Origin: Actinomycetota bacterium
Lineage (GTDB): Bacteria; Actinomycetota; Thermoleophilia; RBG-16-64-13
Assembly (NCBI GenBank): GCA_012729575.1
Contig: JAAYCW010000021.1
Span: forward strand, 1-40,214
Direction: 5' to 3'
Length of the DNA: 40,214 nucleotides
The notes below the pieces were generated by a model. That model worked only from the letters and a program-made list of their open reading frames with translations. It was not told where the DNA came from and did no database searches. Position 1 is the first letter of the stretch, and each line of letters starts with the position of its first letter. Shown piece by piece: positions 7,657 through 15,853 of this stretch. The position numbers were made by a program, and so were the translations under genes.

Positions 7657-10600
7657 ATGGCAAGAACAATGGCAGTGATGGACGGCACCGAAGCTATCGC
7701 CCACGTGGCATACAAGCTGAACGAGGTGATCGCCATCTATCCGATAACGCCCTCGAGCCCCATCGCTGAGTATGCCGACGCGTGGAGTGCGGCCGGGAAG
7801 AAGAACCTCTGGGGCACGGTCCCCGTGGTGGTGGAGATGCAGTCGGAGGGTGGGGCAGCCGCGGCGGTCCATGGGGCGCTGCAGGCCGGATCGCTCAGCA
7901 CCACTTTCACCGCCAGCCAGGGCCTTCTCCTCATGATCCCCACGATGTACAAGATCGCGGGGGAGTTGACCCCTACCTGCTGGCACGTGACCGCCCGCTC
8001 CATCGCTGCGCAGGCCCTGAGCATCTTCGGTGACCACCAGGATGTGATGGCGGTCCGTCAGACCGGGTTTGCCCTACTGGCGTCTAACTCGGTGCAGGAG
8101 GCGCACGACATGGCCCTGGTGGGCACTGCGGCTACGCTCAAGTCCCGCGTGCCTTTCATACATTTCTGTGACGGCTTCCGGACCTCGCATGAGGTGCAGA
8201 AGTTCGAGTCGCTGGATGAGGACGTGCTCCGAGCCGTGATCGAGGAGGAGCTGGTGCTGGCGGTGCGGCAGCGGGCCATGAGTCCCGACCGGCCTACGAT
8301 ACGGGGGACGAGCCAGAACCCGGACGTGTACTTCCAGGGGCGCGAGACGGTCAACAAGTACTACCTGGCCACGCCTGCCATCGTGCAGGAGTACATGGAC
8401 CGTTTCGCCGCTCTCACCGGGCGGAGCTATCACCTGTTCGACTACGTCGGGGCTCCCGATGCGGAACGGGTGATCGTGATCATGGGGTCGGGCGCGGAGA
8501 CGGTCCATGAGACGGTCGAGTATTTGGTCGAGCGGGATGAGAAGGTGGGCGTGCTGAAGGTCCGGCTGTACCGGCCCTTCAGCGTCGAGCACTTCGCCGC
8601 CGCGCTCCCCGAAAGCGCCAAGCATCTTGCGGTGCTGGATCGCACCAAGGAGCCCGGATCGGCCGGAGAGCCGCTCTATCTCGATGTGGTCAACGCAGTC
8701 ACTGAGGCGGGGCTGAACGCTGATGTCATCGGCGGTCGCTATGGCCTTTCCAGCAAGGAGTTCACACCGGCCATGGTGAAGGCCGTGTTCGACGAACTGG
8801 CCAAGACCGACCGGAAGAACCACTTCACTATCGGGATCGACGATGACGTCACTCACACCAGCTTGGAATATGACCAAGCCTTCACTACTGAACCGGAAGA
8901 AGTCTACCGGGCCTTGTTCTACGGCCTGGGCAGCGATGGCACGGTGGGGGCCAACAAGAACTCGATCAAGATCATCGGGGAGGATACGGACAACTACGTC
9001 CAGGGCTACTTCGTGTACGACTCCAAAAAGGCCGGGGTCCTCACTGTCAGTCATCTGCGCTTCGGTCCTCAGCCTATCCGGTCGGCATATCTGCTCAACC
9101 GGGCGGATTTCATCGCCTGTCATGTTTGGGCGTTCGTGGAGCGATACAAGACTCTGGCCGCGGCGATACCTGGCGGCACCTTCTTGTTGAATGCGCCTTT
9201 CCCGGCGGACGAGGTGTGGGACAGGCTCCCCTACGAAACCCAGGATTGGATCATCAAGCTTGGTCTGAAGGTATACGCCATAAACGCCTATGAGGTGGCG
9301 AAAGAGACCGGCATGGGCGGGCGCATCAACACCATCATGCAGACCTGCTTCTTCTATCTGTCCAGTATCATCCCCCCGGACCAGGCCGTCGCCGCCATCA
9401 AGAAGGCCATCGAGAAGACTTACGGCAAGCGGGGCGAGAAGGTCGTCCAGATGAACTATAACGCGGTGGACCAGGCGATCGCCAATCTCCACCGCATAGA
9501 GGTTCCGGCGGCGGCAACCACCACCCATCACAAGCCCAAGCTCGTCCCGGCGGAAGCACCGGAGTTCGTGAGGCACGTCACCGCGTGGATCATGGCGGGT
9601 GAGGGGGACAGGCTACCAGTCAGCCGCATCCCCGATGATGGGGTCTGGCCGGTCGACACGACCCGGTGGGAGAAGCGCAACATCGCTCTTGAGATCCCTG
9701 TGTGGGAACCAGAGTTGTGCATCCAGTGCGGCAAGTGCTCGCTCCATTGCCCGCACTCCACCATCCGGACCAAGGTCTACGATCCCGCGGCGCTCGAGGG
9801 CGCTCCGCCCACCTTCAAGTCGGTTGATGCCAAGGGCAAGGAGTACGCGGGTAAGAAGTGGACGGTGCAGGTCGCACCCGAGGATTGCACCGGCTGCAGC
9901 GCCTGCGTGCAAATCTGTCCGGGCAGGGATAAGTCGGATCCCGGGCGACGTGCCATCAACATGGCCTTCCAGCCTCCCCTGCGCGAGCAGGAGCGCGACA
10001 ACTACCGCTTCTTCCTTGGCATACCAGACCCAGACCGCACCGAGGTACGGGTGAGCACGGTGAAGGGCAGCCAGTTGCTGCGGCCCCTGTTGGAGTATCC
10101 GGGGGCCTGTGCCGGATGCGGGGAAACCCCATATCTGAAACTGCTTACGCAATTGGTGGGCGACCGGCTTCTGATCGGCAATGCCACCGGGTGCTCCAGC
10201 ATCTATGGGGGCAATCTCCCCACCACCCCGTACACGACCAACAAGGACGGCCGCGGTCCCACCTGGAACAACTCACTGTTCGAGGACGCAGCCGAGTTCA
10301 GCTACGGCCTCCGGCTGACCGTCGACAAGCAGACCGAGTTCGCTCGGGAACTGGCAACTTCGCTGCGCGACGTGATAGGAGCCGATCTGGTCGATGCGCT
10401 TCTGGCCTCCAAGCAGGAGGACGAGGCCGAGATCTCGGCTCAACGGGCCCGAGTCGAAGAGCTGAAGGCCAAAGTCCAGGCAGCCGCGGCCGCCAACGGA
10501 TCCGACTACCGGTACGGACAGTTGCTCGGAGTGGCCGACTTTTTGGTCAAGAAGAGTGTGTGGGGCGTCGGGGGAGATGGCTGGGCCTTCGACATAGGCT

Positions 10601-11334
10601 ACGGGGGCCTGGATCACGTGCTTGCGTCGCAGCGCGATATCAACCTTCTGGTGTTGAACACGCAGATGTACTCCAATACCGGAGGCCAGATGTCCAAGGC
10701 CACTCCTATGGGATCGGTGGCTCTGTTCGCGGCCGGCGGCAAGACCATCGGCAAGAAGGACCTGGGTTCTATCGCCATGACCTACGGCAACATCTACGTG
10801 GCTCAGGTGGCCATGGGATACAGCGACTCCCAGACCGTCCGAGCCTTCGTGGAGGCTGAATCCTACGACGGGCCCAGTTTGATCATCGCGTACAGCCACT
10901 GCATCAGTATGGGCTTTGACATGGCGAAGGGGTATGAGCACCAGAAGATGGCCGTGCGGTCTGGTTCCTGGATCTGCTATCGGTTCGACCCCCGGTTGGC
11001 GGCTCAGGGCAAGAACCCACTTCAGATCGATTCCAGGGATATGTCGCTGACCGTGGACGACTTCGTGCCGACCGAGAACCGGTACAACATGCTCAAGAAG
11101 GCTCATCCCGACGCCGCGGAGCTCCTGTGGGATAAGGCGCAGAAGCATGTCTGCACTCGTTGGCAGATCCTCAAGCAGCAGGCCGAGATGGTCTACAGCG
11201 AGGCCTGTCCGTTCGAGCCCGGTGTTGTGGACGAGGAGGCTCTGGCTGCGACCGGTGCGCGGGACGTCACCGTGGAGAGCAGCGGTCCGAACCTGCCCGC
11301 CGGCCGCGATCTTGAAGAGGACGGAGACGACTAG
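7657..11334 (+). CDS. nifJ: Pyruvate:ferredoxin (flavodoxin) oxidoreductase, single-chain
   Basis: Oxidatively decarboxylates pyruvate to acetyl-CoA and CO2 while reducing ferredoxin or flavodoxin, a central step in anaerobes that can also run as pyruvate synthase. The 1225-residue protein has all domains fused. The N-terminal domain begins with IYPITPSSPIAEYAD. The gamma-type domain carries GANKNSIKIIGE. A two-cluster ferredoxin domain has CIQCGKCSLHCPH (from about 688) and CTGCSACVQICP (from about 744). The TPP domain has the proximal-cluster cysteines in CAGCGETPY (about 818) and NATGCSSIYGG, and a further cysteine in YSHCISMG (about 1081). The ATG at 7657 follows GGAGAGG. It sits between pyrB and pyrC, with an OsmC peroxidase directly after, which may protect the oxygen-sensitive clusters (inference). 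Confidence 0.97.
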   Translation: MARTMAVMDGTEAIAHVAYKLNEVIAIYPITPSSPIAEYADAWSAAGKKNLWGTVPVVVEMQSEGGAAAAVHGALQAGSLSTTFTASQGLLLMIPTMYKIAGELTPTCWHVTARSIAAQALSIFGDHQDVMAVRQTGFALLASNSVQEAHDMALVGTAATLKSRVPFIHFCDGFRTSHEVQKFESLDEDVLRAVIEEELVLAVRQRAMSPDRPTIRGTSQNPDVYFQGRETVNKYYLATPAIVQEYMDRFAALTGRSYHLFDYVGAPDAERVIVIMGSGAETVHETVEYLVERDEKVGVLKVRLYRPFSVEHFAAALPESAKHLAVLDRTKEPGSAGEPLYLDVVNAVTEAGLNADVIGGRYGLSSKEFTPAMVKAVFDELAKTDRKNHFTIGIDDDVTHTSLEYDQAFTTEPEEVYRALFYGLGSDGTVGANKNSIKIIGEDTDNYVQGYFVYDSKKAGVLTVSHLRFGPQPIRSAYLLNRADFIACHVWAFVERYKTLAAAIPGGTFLLNAPFPADEVWDRLPYETQDWIIKLGLKVYAINAYEVAKETGMGGRINTIMQTCFFYLSSIIPPDQAVAAIKKAIEKTYGKRGEKVVQMNYNAVDQAIANLHRIEVPAAATTTHHKPKLVPAEAPEFVRHVTAWIMAGEGDRLPVSRIPDDGVWPVDTTRWEKRNIALEIPVWEPELCIQCGKCSLHCPHSTIRTKVYDPAALEGAPPTFKSVDAKGKEYAGKKWTVQVAPEDCTGCSACVQICPGRDKSDPGRRAINMAFQPPLREQERDNYRFFLGIPDPDRTEVRVSTVKGSQLLRPLLEYPGACAGCGETPYLKLLTQLVGDRLLIGNATGCSSIYGGNLPTTPYTTNKDGRGPTWNNSLFEDAAEFSYGLRLTVDKQTEFARELATSLRDVIGADLVDALLASKQEDEAEISAQRARVEELKAKVQAAAAANGSDYRYGQLLGVADFLVKKSVWGVGGDGWAFDIGYGGLDHVLASQRDINLLVLNTQMYSNTGGQMSKATPMGSVALFAAGGKTIGKKDLGSIAMTYGNIYVAQVAMGYSDSQTVRAFVEAESYDGPSLIIAYSHCISMGFDMAKGYEHQKMAVRSGSWICYRFDPRLAAQGKNPLQIDSRDMSLTVDDFVPTENRYNMLKKAHPDAAELLWDKAQKHVCTRWQILKQQAEMVYSEACPFEPGVVDEEALAATGARDVTVESSGPNLPAGRDLEEDGDD

Positions 11335-11438
11335 CAGAAGACCCGACTCAGACGCGTCCGGCGATCGCGGGCACGGCTTCCAGCGAAGCGGCTGAGGCCT
11401 GATGCAACACCGTGAGCGGGTCAAGAAAGGAGAGAGTC

Positions 11439-11861
11439 ATGCCCGTGCGTAAATCTGAGGCGGCTTGGGAGGGGACCCTCAAGGAGGGCAGCGGGACCAT
11501 GAGGCTGGCGAGCGGCCTCTACGAGGGGCCGTACACATTCTCGTCACGGTTCGAGGAGGCAGCCGGTACCAATCCGGAGGAGCTCATCGGAGCCGCCCAC
11601 GCGGGGTGCTTCTCCATGTTCCTCGCTGCGTTACTGACCGATAAGGGCTACACGCCTGGCCGGATATTCACCACGGCCGCCGTGCACCTGGGGGCGGGTC
11701 CTCAGATCAAGAAGATCGTGCTTGACTGCGAGGCTGAGGTGCCCGGGGTGGGGGAAGCGGAGTTCCAGGAGCTTGCTGAGGCGGCAAAGGCCGGCTGTCC
11801 GGTCTCGAAGGCTCTGGCGGCGGTGCCGGAGATCGTGCTGAGAGCTAAGCTGGTGGCCTAG
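11439..11861 (+). CDS. OsmC/Ohr-family peroxidase
   Basis: A 140-residue OsmC-family protein, thiol peroxidases acting on organic hydroperoxides. The two redox cysteines are visible: C57 in GAAHAGCFSMFLAAL and C120 in AAKAGCPVSKAL. Conserved E48 lies before the first cysteine in NPEELIGAAHAGC. The ATG at 11439 is preceded by AAGGAGAG. An upstream in-frame GTG at 11412 lacks a ribosome site. About 100 bases of non-coding DNA without clear signals separate it from the PFOR gene, and the YgjP-like gene follows within 8 bases. It is a classical cysteine enzyme, in contrast to the selenocysteine peroxiredoxin at 15854. Confidence 0.9.
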   Translation: MPVRKSEAAWEGTLKEGSGTMRLASGLYEGPYTFSSRFEEAAGTNPEELIGAAHAGCFSMFLAALLTDKGYTPGRIFTTAAVHLGAGPQIKKIVLDCEAEVPGVGEAEFQELAEAAKAGCPVSKALAAVPEIVLRAKLVA

Positions 11862-11868
11862 TCCGCCG

Positions 11869-12675
11869 GTGGGGTCGCATCGGGGTTCCAAGACCGGGGG
11901 TCGCGACGAGTTCTGTTCCGTCGGAGACTGCCTGCCATCCTATGCCGTAAGGATAAGTGTCCGCGCGCGGCGGGCTCGGCTGGTGATGAGCGCCGCGGGC
12001 GGGCTGGAGATAGTCGTGCCCCAGGGGTTCGATACCGCGAGGATCCCGAAACTCATTCATGACAGGCGCGATTGGATAGCGCGGGCTGCACAGAGGGTGG
12101 AAAAGGAACGGCGCAGGCTGCGGGAAGAGCCGCCCCGGCTGCCCGATCGCATCGTCCTTTCCGCACTGGGTGAGACCTGGGAGGTACAGTACCGGTCGAA
12201 TGAGGCCTGTTCTGCCGGAGCCGTTAGGAGAGCGGTGGCTCGGGAGAGCGCGGGCGGCCGTCTGACCGTCACCGGCGACCTCGGTGACGCCCAGGCCTGC
12301 AAAGAGGCGCTCTGCCGTTGGCTGCGCCGGAAGGCGCGCGAGTCCCTCGGGCTGTGGTTGGCGGAGATATCAGGCCGGCACGGGTTCGAGTACGGGCGGG
12401 TGACGGTACGACTACAACGGTCTAGATGGGCGAGCTGTTCGCCTCGGAAGGCCATATCACTCAATGCCCGGCTCCTGTTTCTGGCTCCTGAGATAGTCGA
12501 TCATGTCTTACTGCACGAGCTCTGCCATACGGTGGAGATGAACCATTCGCCGCGGTTCTGGATCCTACTGGAGAGCCACGATCCCGAGTATCGCGCGCAC
12601 AGGCGGTTGCTGCGCGCAGCCGGGACATCGGTCCCCACATGGCTCGACCACGGTCCGAGCGGGCGGCAGGTCTAG
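11869..12675 (+). CDS. YgjP-like (DUF45/SprT-like) zinc metallopeptidase
   Basis: A member of the YgjP/DUF45 family, predicted M48-like zinc metallopeptidases; its substrate is not known to me. The C-terminal half carries the full signature: QRSRWASCSPRKAISLN, then LLHELCHTVEMNHSPRFW with the HExxH zinc site and a third histidine in NHSP. The N-terminal part (VRARRARLVMSAAGGLEIVVP) is typical of the family. The given start is GTG 11869 but it is uncertain: there is no strong ribosome site and the first about 25 residues are not family-like, so a later GTG is possible. The gene lies just after the OsmC gene and is probably co-transcribed with it. Confidence 0.85.
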   Translation: MGSHRGSKTGGRDEFCSVGDCLPSYAVRISVRARRARLVMSAAGGLEIVVPQGFDTARIPKLIHDRRDWIARAAQRVEKERRRLREEPPRLPDRIVLSALGETWEVQYRSNEACSAGAVRRAVARESAGGRLTVTGDLGDAQACKEALCRWLRRKARESLGLWLAEISGRHGFEYGRVTVRLQRSRWASCSPRKAISLNARLLFLAPEIVDHVLLHELCHTVEMNHSPRFWILLESHDPEYRAHRRLLRAAGTSVPTWLDHGPSGRQV

Positions 12676-12733
12676 GGTCGACGCGTCCGGGTGGGCCGGT
12701 GATTCAGGGTGGACGGACCCGGGGAGGCTGTGA

Positions 12734-12749
12734 ACAGGCATTTGCCTGT
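12734..12749. terminator. Short hairpin after the YgjP-like gene
   Basis: ACAGGC (12734-12739) pairs with GCCTGT (12744-12749) around an ATTT loop, 58 bases after the stop. No T-tract follows, so it is a weak terminator candidate between the YgjP-like gene and the pyrC promoter. Confidence 0.3.
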
Positions 12750-12800
12750 CTTCGACCACGGAGCGCAGCTAGGTTCGGGAGTCTGGAGTCAGGTTGAGTC

Positions 12801-12829
12801 TGGACCCTCCTGCGCTTCCGCGATACCAT
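12801..12829 (+). promoter_or_regulatory. Putative promoter of the pyrC-carA unit
   Basis: TGGACC (12801-12806), 17 bases, then TACCAT (12824-12829). Spacing and sequence parallel the pyrB promoter. Transcription would begin near 12836, so the mRNA would start almost exactly at the PyrR element. Confidence 0.55.
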
Positions 12830-12836
12830 GAGACGA

Positions 12837-12866
12837 CCTTTAAACGAGTCCCGTGAGACCGAAAGG
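12837..12866 (+). promoter_or_regulatory. Second PyrR-binding RNA element overlapping the pyrC ribosome binding site
   Basis: A 30-nt element matching the pyrB leader element at 27 of 30 positions. The closing stem CCTTT/AAAGG is identical, with core GTCCCGTGAGACC. AAAGG at 12862-12866 is the Shine-Dalgarno for the ATG at 12874, seven bases away. The three differences fall in the core and on its flank, and none is in the closing stem. This fixes the pyrC start: an in-frame GTG at 12853 lies inside the element and is unlikely to be used. Confidence 0.85.
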
Positions 12867-12873
12867 AACTTGG

Positions 12874-14289
12874 ATGGACACCAGCCCTCGTCCCTCCGCG
12901 GCCCGGTTGGCCTGCCGGCCGCTCCGCTCCGAACGATTTCTCCTCACCGGCGTGCGCCTTTTTGATCCTGAGCATGGTGTGGATCTGGAGGGCGACCTCT
13001 TGGTGGAGGAAGGCAAGATCGCAGCCCTGGGTGACAAGGTGGCGCGGCCTCCCGGGGTGGACGTGCTGGACGATCTGGCGGGTTGCTGGGTCTTTCCAGG
13101 ATTCGTGGACCCACATGTCCACCTACGCACGCCGGGCTACGAGTACAAAGAGGATCTGGTCTCCGGGTCTTTGGCGGCCGCCGCGGGCGGGTACGTGACC
13201 GTGGTAGCTATGGCCAACACCGATCCCGTCATCGATTCGGGGCCGGCCGCGGCCTGGGTACTCGAGCAGGCGGCACGGGACGCCCTGGTACGGATCGGAC
13301 AGGTGGGCGCCGTCAGCAAGGGCCTCAGGGGGGAAGAACTGGCGGAGATGCGCGAATTGGCCGACGCAGGGGTGGTGGCCTTCTCCGACGACGGCCGGCC
13401 GGTGACGGATGCCGATCTGCTACAACACGCCCTGCGTTACGCCCGGGGGACGGGTCGACCCCTTCTGCTCCATCTGGAGGACAAGAGTCTGTCTCTTGAC
13501 GGAGTCATGCACGAAGGCAAGTGGAGTGCCCGGCTGGGTTTGCGGGGTATATCCCGCGCCTGTGAGTCTGGCCCGCTGGCCCGAGATCTGGAGATCGTGC
13601 GGTACATGGCCGCCGAAGATAGACGTCTGACGGAAGGCCGGGGCGCCGCCGGCGCTGAGGCGCCGGGGCACGTCCCTATGGTGCACTTCCAACACCTTTC
13701 CGCCGCCGACAGCGTAGCCCTCATGCGTCGCGCTAAGGACGAAGGACTGCCTGTAACCGCCGAGGCTACGCCGCATCATCTGCTGCTGACCGACGAACAT
13801 CTCGGCAGCTTCGATCCGAACCTCAGAGTGAATCCGCCCCTCCGCTCCGCAGCCGACAGGGAGGCCCTGGTCGCGGCTCTGGCCGACGGCACCATCGACT
13901 GTCTGGGTACCGATCACGCTCCCCACGCTCCGCAGGAGAAGGAAGTCCCCATCGAGGACGCCCTCAACGGCACCGTGGGCCTGGAGACGGCCTTCGCCGC
14001 TCTCTACACCGGGTTGGTCTTGACCGGAGATCTGACGCTGGCCCGGCTGGTGGAGGTCATGTCTGGGGCGCCGTGCCGGGTCCTGGGTCTGGTGGAGCCT
14101 CATCTGACCGAGGCTGCACCGGCGGACTTCTGCGTCGTGGACCTCGACGAGACCTGGAAGGTCACGCCGGCCCACTTGCGGGGGAAGAGCCGCAACTCAG
14201 CCTTCCTGGAGGAGACACTCACGGGGCGGGTGCGGCTGACGGTGGTGGATGGGGCGCGCCGCTTCGCGCGCGCCCGGGGAGAGGTTTGA
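12874..14289 (+). CDS. pyrC: Dihydroorotase (class I)
   Basis: Zinc amidohydrolase that cyclises carbamoyl-aspartate to dihydroorotate, the third pyrimidine step. From the ATG at 12874 it is 471 residues, somewhat longer than the usual 420-430. The extra length comes from an N-terminal tail of about 20 residues and an insertion near EGRGAAGAEAPGH. The metal site DPHVHLRTPGYEYKED is present, with GTDHAPHAPQEKE carrying the catalytic aspartate near the C terminus. The usual AMPNT block reads AMANT here. The start is chosen from the AAAGG site in the PyrR element. The TGA overlaps the carA ATG by one base, so the two are translationally coupled. Confidence 0.95.
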   Translation: MDTSPRPSAARLACRPLRSERFLLTGVRLFDPEHGVDLEGDLLVEEGKIAALGDKVARPPGVDVLDDLAGCWVFPGFVDPHVHLRTPGYEYKEDLVSGSLAAAAGGYVTVVAMANTDPVIDSGPAAAWVLEQAARDALVRIGQVGAVSKGLRGEELAEMRELADAGVVAFSDDGRPVTDADLLQHALRYARGTGRPLLLHLEDKSLSLDGVMHEGKWSARLGLRGISRACESGPLARDLEIVRYMAAEDRRLTEGRGAAGAEAPGHVPMVHFQHLSAADSVALMRRAKDEGLPVTAEATPHHLLLTDEHLGSFDPNLRVNPPLRSAADREALVAALADGTIDCLGTDHAPHAPQEKEVPIEDALNGTVGLETAFAALYTGLVLTGDLTLARLVEVMSGAPCRVLGLVEPHLTEAAPADFCVVDLDETWKVTPAHLRGKSRNSAFLEETLTGRVRLTVVDGARRFARARGEV

Positions 14290-15515
14290 TGTACCGGGAT
14301 TCGGTACCCGGATACGTAGTGCTCAAGGACGGCACGGTCTTCGCGGGCTTCGGGTTCGCGGCTCAGGGCCGGGTCTTGGGAGAGGTGGTTTTCAATACTT
14401 CCATGACCGGCTACCAGGAGGTCGTCACCGATCCGTCCTATCACGGGCAGATGGTCGTCTTCACCTACCCGATGATCGGCAACTACGGCGTCTGCGCCGG
14501 TCTGGCCGAGTCCGATACCGTACACTCGCGGGCTATCATCGTTCGGGAGGTTAAGAACACCTCTAGGACCACCGGCTGTCCGGAGGGTTGGGTGGACTGG
14601 CTCACCGACCAAGGCACAGTGGGGGTGGGCGGCATCGACACGCGCGCTCTCACCCGGCGCATCCGGGAGCATGGGGCCATGACGGCGTGCGTGGCCGCCG
14701 GTCCCGATCTCAAAGTGAACGGTCTTCTGGCGGCGGCTCAAGGCCATCCCGACATGGCCGGATTGGATCTGGCCAGCGCCGTCAGCTGTCGGGAGCCGTA
14801 TGAGTGGTCTGCGCCCGGTCCTCACGCCCCTGGCCCTCGCCTGCGGGTGGTGGCGTACGACTACGGAATCAAACGCAGCATCCTCAAGAGCCTGGCGGCC
14901 ATCGACTGCGACGTCACGGTGGTGCCGGCTCACTGGACGGCCGAACAGACCCTGGCCATGAAGCCCGACGGTGTGTTCCTTTCCAACGGCCCGGGGGATC
15001 CGGCGGCAGTGGGGTACGCGGTGGAGACCATCCGGAGCCTCTTGGGGAAGGTGCCCATCTTCGGCGTGTGTCTCGGCCACCAGTTGCTCGCTCTCGCCAC
15101 GGGGCTCTCCACCTATAAGCTGATGTTCGGCCATCGCGGCTCCAACCATCCCGTAAGGGACTACTTCACGGGTCGGGTGGAGATTACCAGCCAGAACCAC
15201 GGTTTTGCCGTCAGTCCGCCTGTTGCGGTCCAAGAGGCCCTCGATCGTGGCTCGGTGATAGGGGAAGGCGGCGTCGCCGGATTGGAGGCGGATGAGTTGC
15301 TCGTCGAGTCGGATCAGGGCATGGTCCAGATCACCCACCTCAATCTCAACGATGGAACGGTCGAAGGACTACGGCTTGTTGATCTTCCGGCCTTTTCGGT
15401 CCAGTACCACCCGGAAGCAGGTCCGGGGCCGCACGACAGCCAATATCTGTTTGAGAGATTCAGAACGCTGATGTCCGAGGGTGCCGGCAACAAGCCGGTT
15501 CCGGCGAGGAGGTGA
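14289..15515 (+). CDS. carA: Carbamoyl-phosphate synthase small (glutaminase) chain
   Basis: Releases ammonia from glutamine for carbamoyl-phosphate synthesis by the large chain. It is 408 residues from the ATG at 14289. The N-terminal domain has VVFNTSMTGYQEVVTDPSY and a C-terminal class I glutamine amidotransferase domain follows. The triad is visible: the cysteine in FGVCLGHQLLALA, and the histidine and glutamate in VQYHPEAGPGPHD. The start overlaps the pyrC stop (TGATG). carB, which normally follows, is absent here; a DUF3467 gene begins two bases after the carA stop instead. The large chain must be encoded outside the window. Confidence 0.96.
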   Translation: MYRDSVPGYVVLKDGTVFAGFGFAAQGRVLGEVVFNTSMTGYQEVVTDPSYHGQMVVFTYPMIGNYGVCAGLAESDTVHSRAIIVREVKNTSRTTGCPEGWVDWLTDQGTVGVGGIDTRALTRRIREHGAMTACVAAGPDLKVNGLLAAAQGHPDMAGLDLASAVSCREPYEWSAPGPHAPGPRLRVVAYDYGIKRSILKSLAAIDCDVTVVPAHWTAEQTLAMKPDGVFLSNGPGDPAAVGYAVETIRSLLGKVPIFGVCLGHQLLALATGLSTYKLMFGHRGSNHPVRDYFTGRVEITSQNHGFAVSPPVAVQEALDRGSVIGEGGVAGLEADELLVESDQGMVQITHLNLNDGTVEGLRLVDLPAFSVQYHPEAGPGPHDSQYLFERFRTLMSEGAGNKPVPARR

Positions 15516-15517
15516 TC

Positions 15518-15826
15518 ATGGCGGCAGGGGAAGCTACGAAAGGCACTCCCGACGGCGGCAGCAACGGTCACAAGCGCACCGACCTGAAGCTACGGGTACC
15601 CGAGCAGGTCGCCGGCGGGGCGTACGCCAACAGCATGATGGTGCAGCACACGGCGTCGGAGTTCGTCATGGACTTCGCTATGGTCATGGGCGGCAACGGC
15701 CAAGTGGTGGCGCGGGTGGTGACCAGTCCCGGGCACATGAAGCACATCGTGGCGGCTCTGACCGAGAACATTCGCAAGTACGAAGCCGCTCACGGTCCGA
15801 TCGGGCCCCGGCCGAAGGATGAGTGA
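15518..15826 (+). CDS. DUF3467-family protein
   Basis: A 102-residue protein that fits the DUF3467 family, small soluble proteins of unknown function. The recognisable core is VAGGAYANSMMVQHTASEFVMDF, followed by a short segment ending in SPGHMKHIVAALTENIRKYE. The first 30 residues are Gly/Lys/Asp-rich and look disordered. There is no signal peptide or membrane segment. The ATG at 15518 has an excellent GGAGGTGAT ribosome site that overlaps the carA stop, so it is in the same transcript as pyrC-carA. The selenocysteine peroxiredoxin follows 27 bases later. I do not assign a function. Confidence 0.8.
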   Translation: MAAGEATKGTPDGGSNGHKRTDLKLRVPEQVAGGAYANSMMVQHTASEFVMDFAMVMGGNGQVVARVVTSPGHMKHIVAALTENIRKYEAAHGPIGPRPKDE

Positions 15827-15853
15827 CCAGTCAGATATCAAGGAGGCATGGAG

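Noticed and set aside
8074-9576. A 500-codon open frame on the minus strand inside the PFOR gene
   Set aside because: It mirrors the PFOR codons, has no family motifs or ribosome site, and is typical of GC-rich antisense frames. Similar long shadows (14100-15338, 19837-21210, 29702-30820, 31177-32508) were dropped for the same reason.
12853-12873. In-frame GTG as a longer pyrC start
   Set aside because: It lies inside the PyrR-binding hairpin and has no ribosome site, while ATG 12874 has AAAGG at the right distance.
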